A DNA stretch of 53,507 nt from assembly GCA_021204625.1 (NCBI GenBank), contig JAJPZA010000016.1:1-53507 (forward strand), written 5' to 3'. Shown piece after piece: positions 53,452 through 53,507 of the stretch; within the stretch, counting starts at the first letter, position 1, and each line of letters opens with the position of its first letter. Source of the stretch: Clostridia bacterium (GTDB taxonomy: Bacteria; Bacillota; Clostridia; Christensenellales; Borkfalkiaceae). The position numbers and the translations under genes are program-made. Below the pieces are notes generated by a model. It was not told the origin of the DNA. It made no database searches and saw only the letters and a list, made by a program, of their open reading frames with translations.

Positions 53452-53507
53452 GCGTAAGCGTCTTAAAATCGGCGTACTAGCGGACCCCCGGCAGGGGTGA
53501 TACAATA

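Overview
The window looks like chromosome of an uncultured or little-studied Bacillota, probably a gut-type clostridium. Promoters follow a TTGACA-17-TATAAT pattern and most genes have strong GGAGG ribosome sites. G+C is moderate, the code is standard, and the housekeeping set is typical of the phylum: pgk-tpiA-gpmI, pgi, obg, yhbY, nadD-yqeK, rsfS, tyrS, yigZ. Taxonomic placement is inference only.

Left edge (1-3056): a TnpB-like, RuvC-containing RNA-guided-nuclease homologue lacks the usual zinc-finger cysteines. Three tandem copies of a structured RNA of about 380 nt follow it, closed by an intrinsic terminator. Stems conserved across the copies carry compensatory and wobble changes. The third copy ends like a TnpB right end (omega RNA plus guide); the first two run on into a shared 3' extension. 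This is the most unusual part of the window.

3.2-9.9 kb: a frameshifted GH5 glycosidase, two paralogous EamA-type exporters whose -10 boxes sit 7-8 nt from the start codon, a broken DUF3990 gene, and a Fur/PerR-type regulator next to a 6-pyruvoyl-tetrahydropterin-synthase homologue with an added zinc ribbon. 10-15.6 kb: a pgk-tpiA-gpmI glycolytic operon diverging from a PfkB sugar kinase. 15.7-17.2 kb: an AT-rich DUF4143-type ATPase behind six 23-bp iterons.

17.4-22.9 kb: tyrA-DUF1934-metallohydrolase, then obg, yhbY, nadD-yqeK (fused) and rsfS, which serve ribosome assembly and NAD synthesis. 23-26 kb: a second DUF4143-type ATPase with three 32-bp-spaced operator-like repeats, bracketed by a RecD-like helicase and a duplicate of that helicase's 3' end. 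26.3-36.6 kb: pgi, an alpha/beta hydrolase, an ATPase gene interrupted by a stop codon, a third DUF4143-like ATPase with a degenerate nuclease motif, an Fe-S aldo/keto reductase behind a MerR-type promoter, and a SNF2 helicase with its SWIM partner.

36.8-42.3 kb: an MMPL/RND exporter split into two overlapping genes, a divergent TetR regulator, a membrane-anchored protein of unknown function and tRNA-Pro(CGG). 42.4-46.8 kb: a tandem pair of AbiEi-like (DUF6577-like) proteins, an autoregulated HTH-nucleotidyltransferase gene translationally coupled to a PPP-type phosphatase, and an SseB-like protein. 47-51 kb: a TetR, GPH-symporter and GH36 alpha-galactosidase cluster. The right edge holds tyrS and yigZ.
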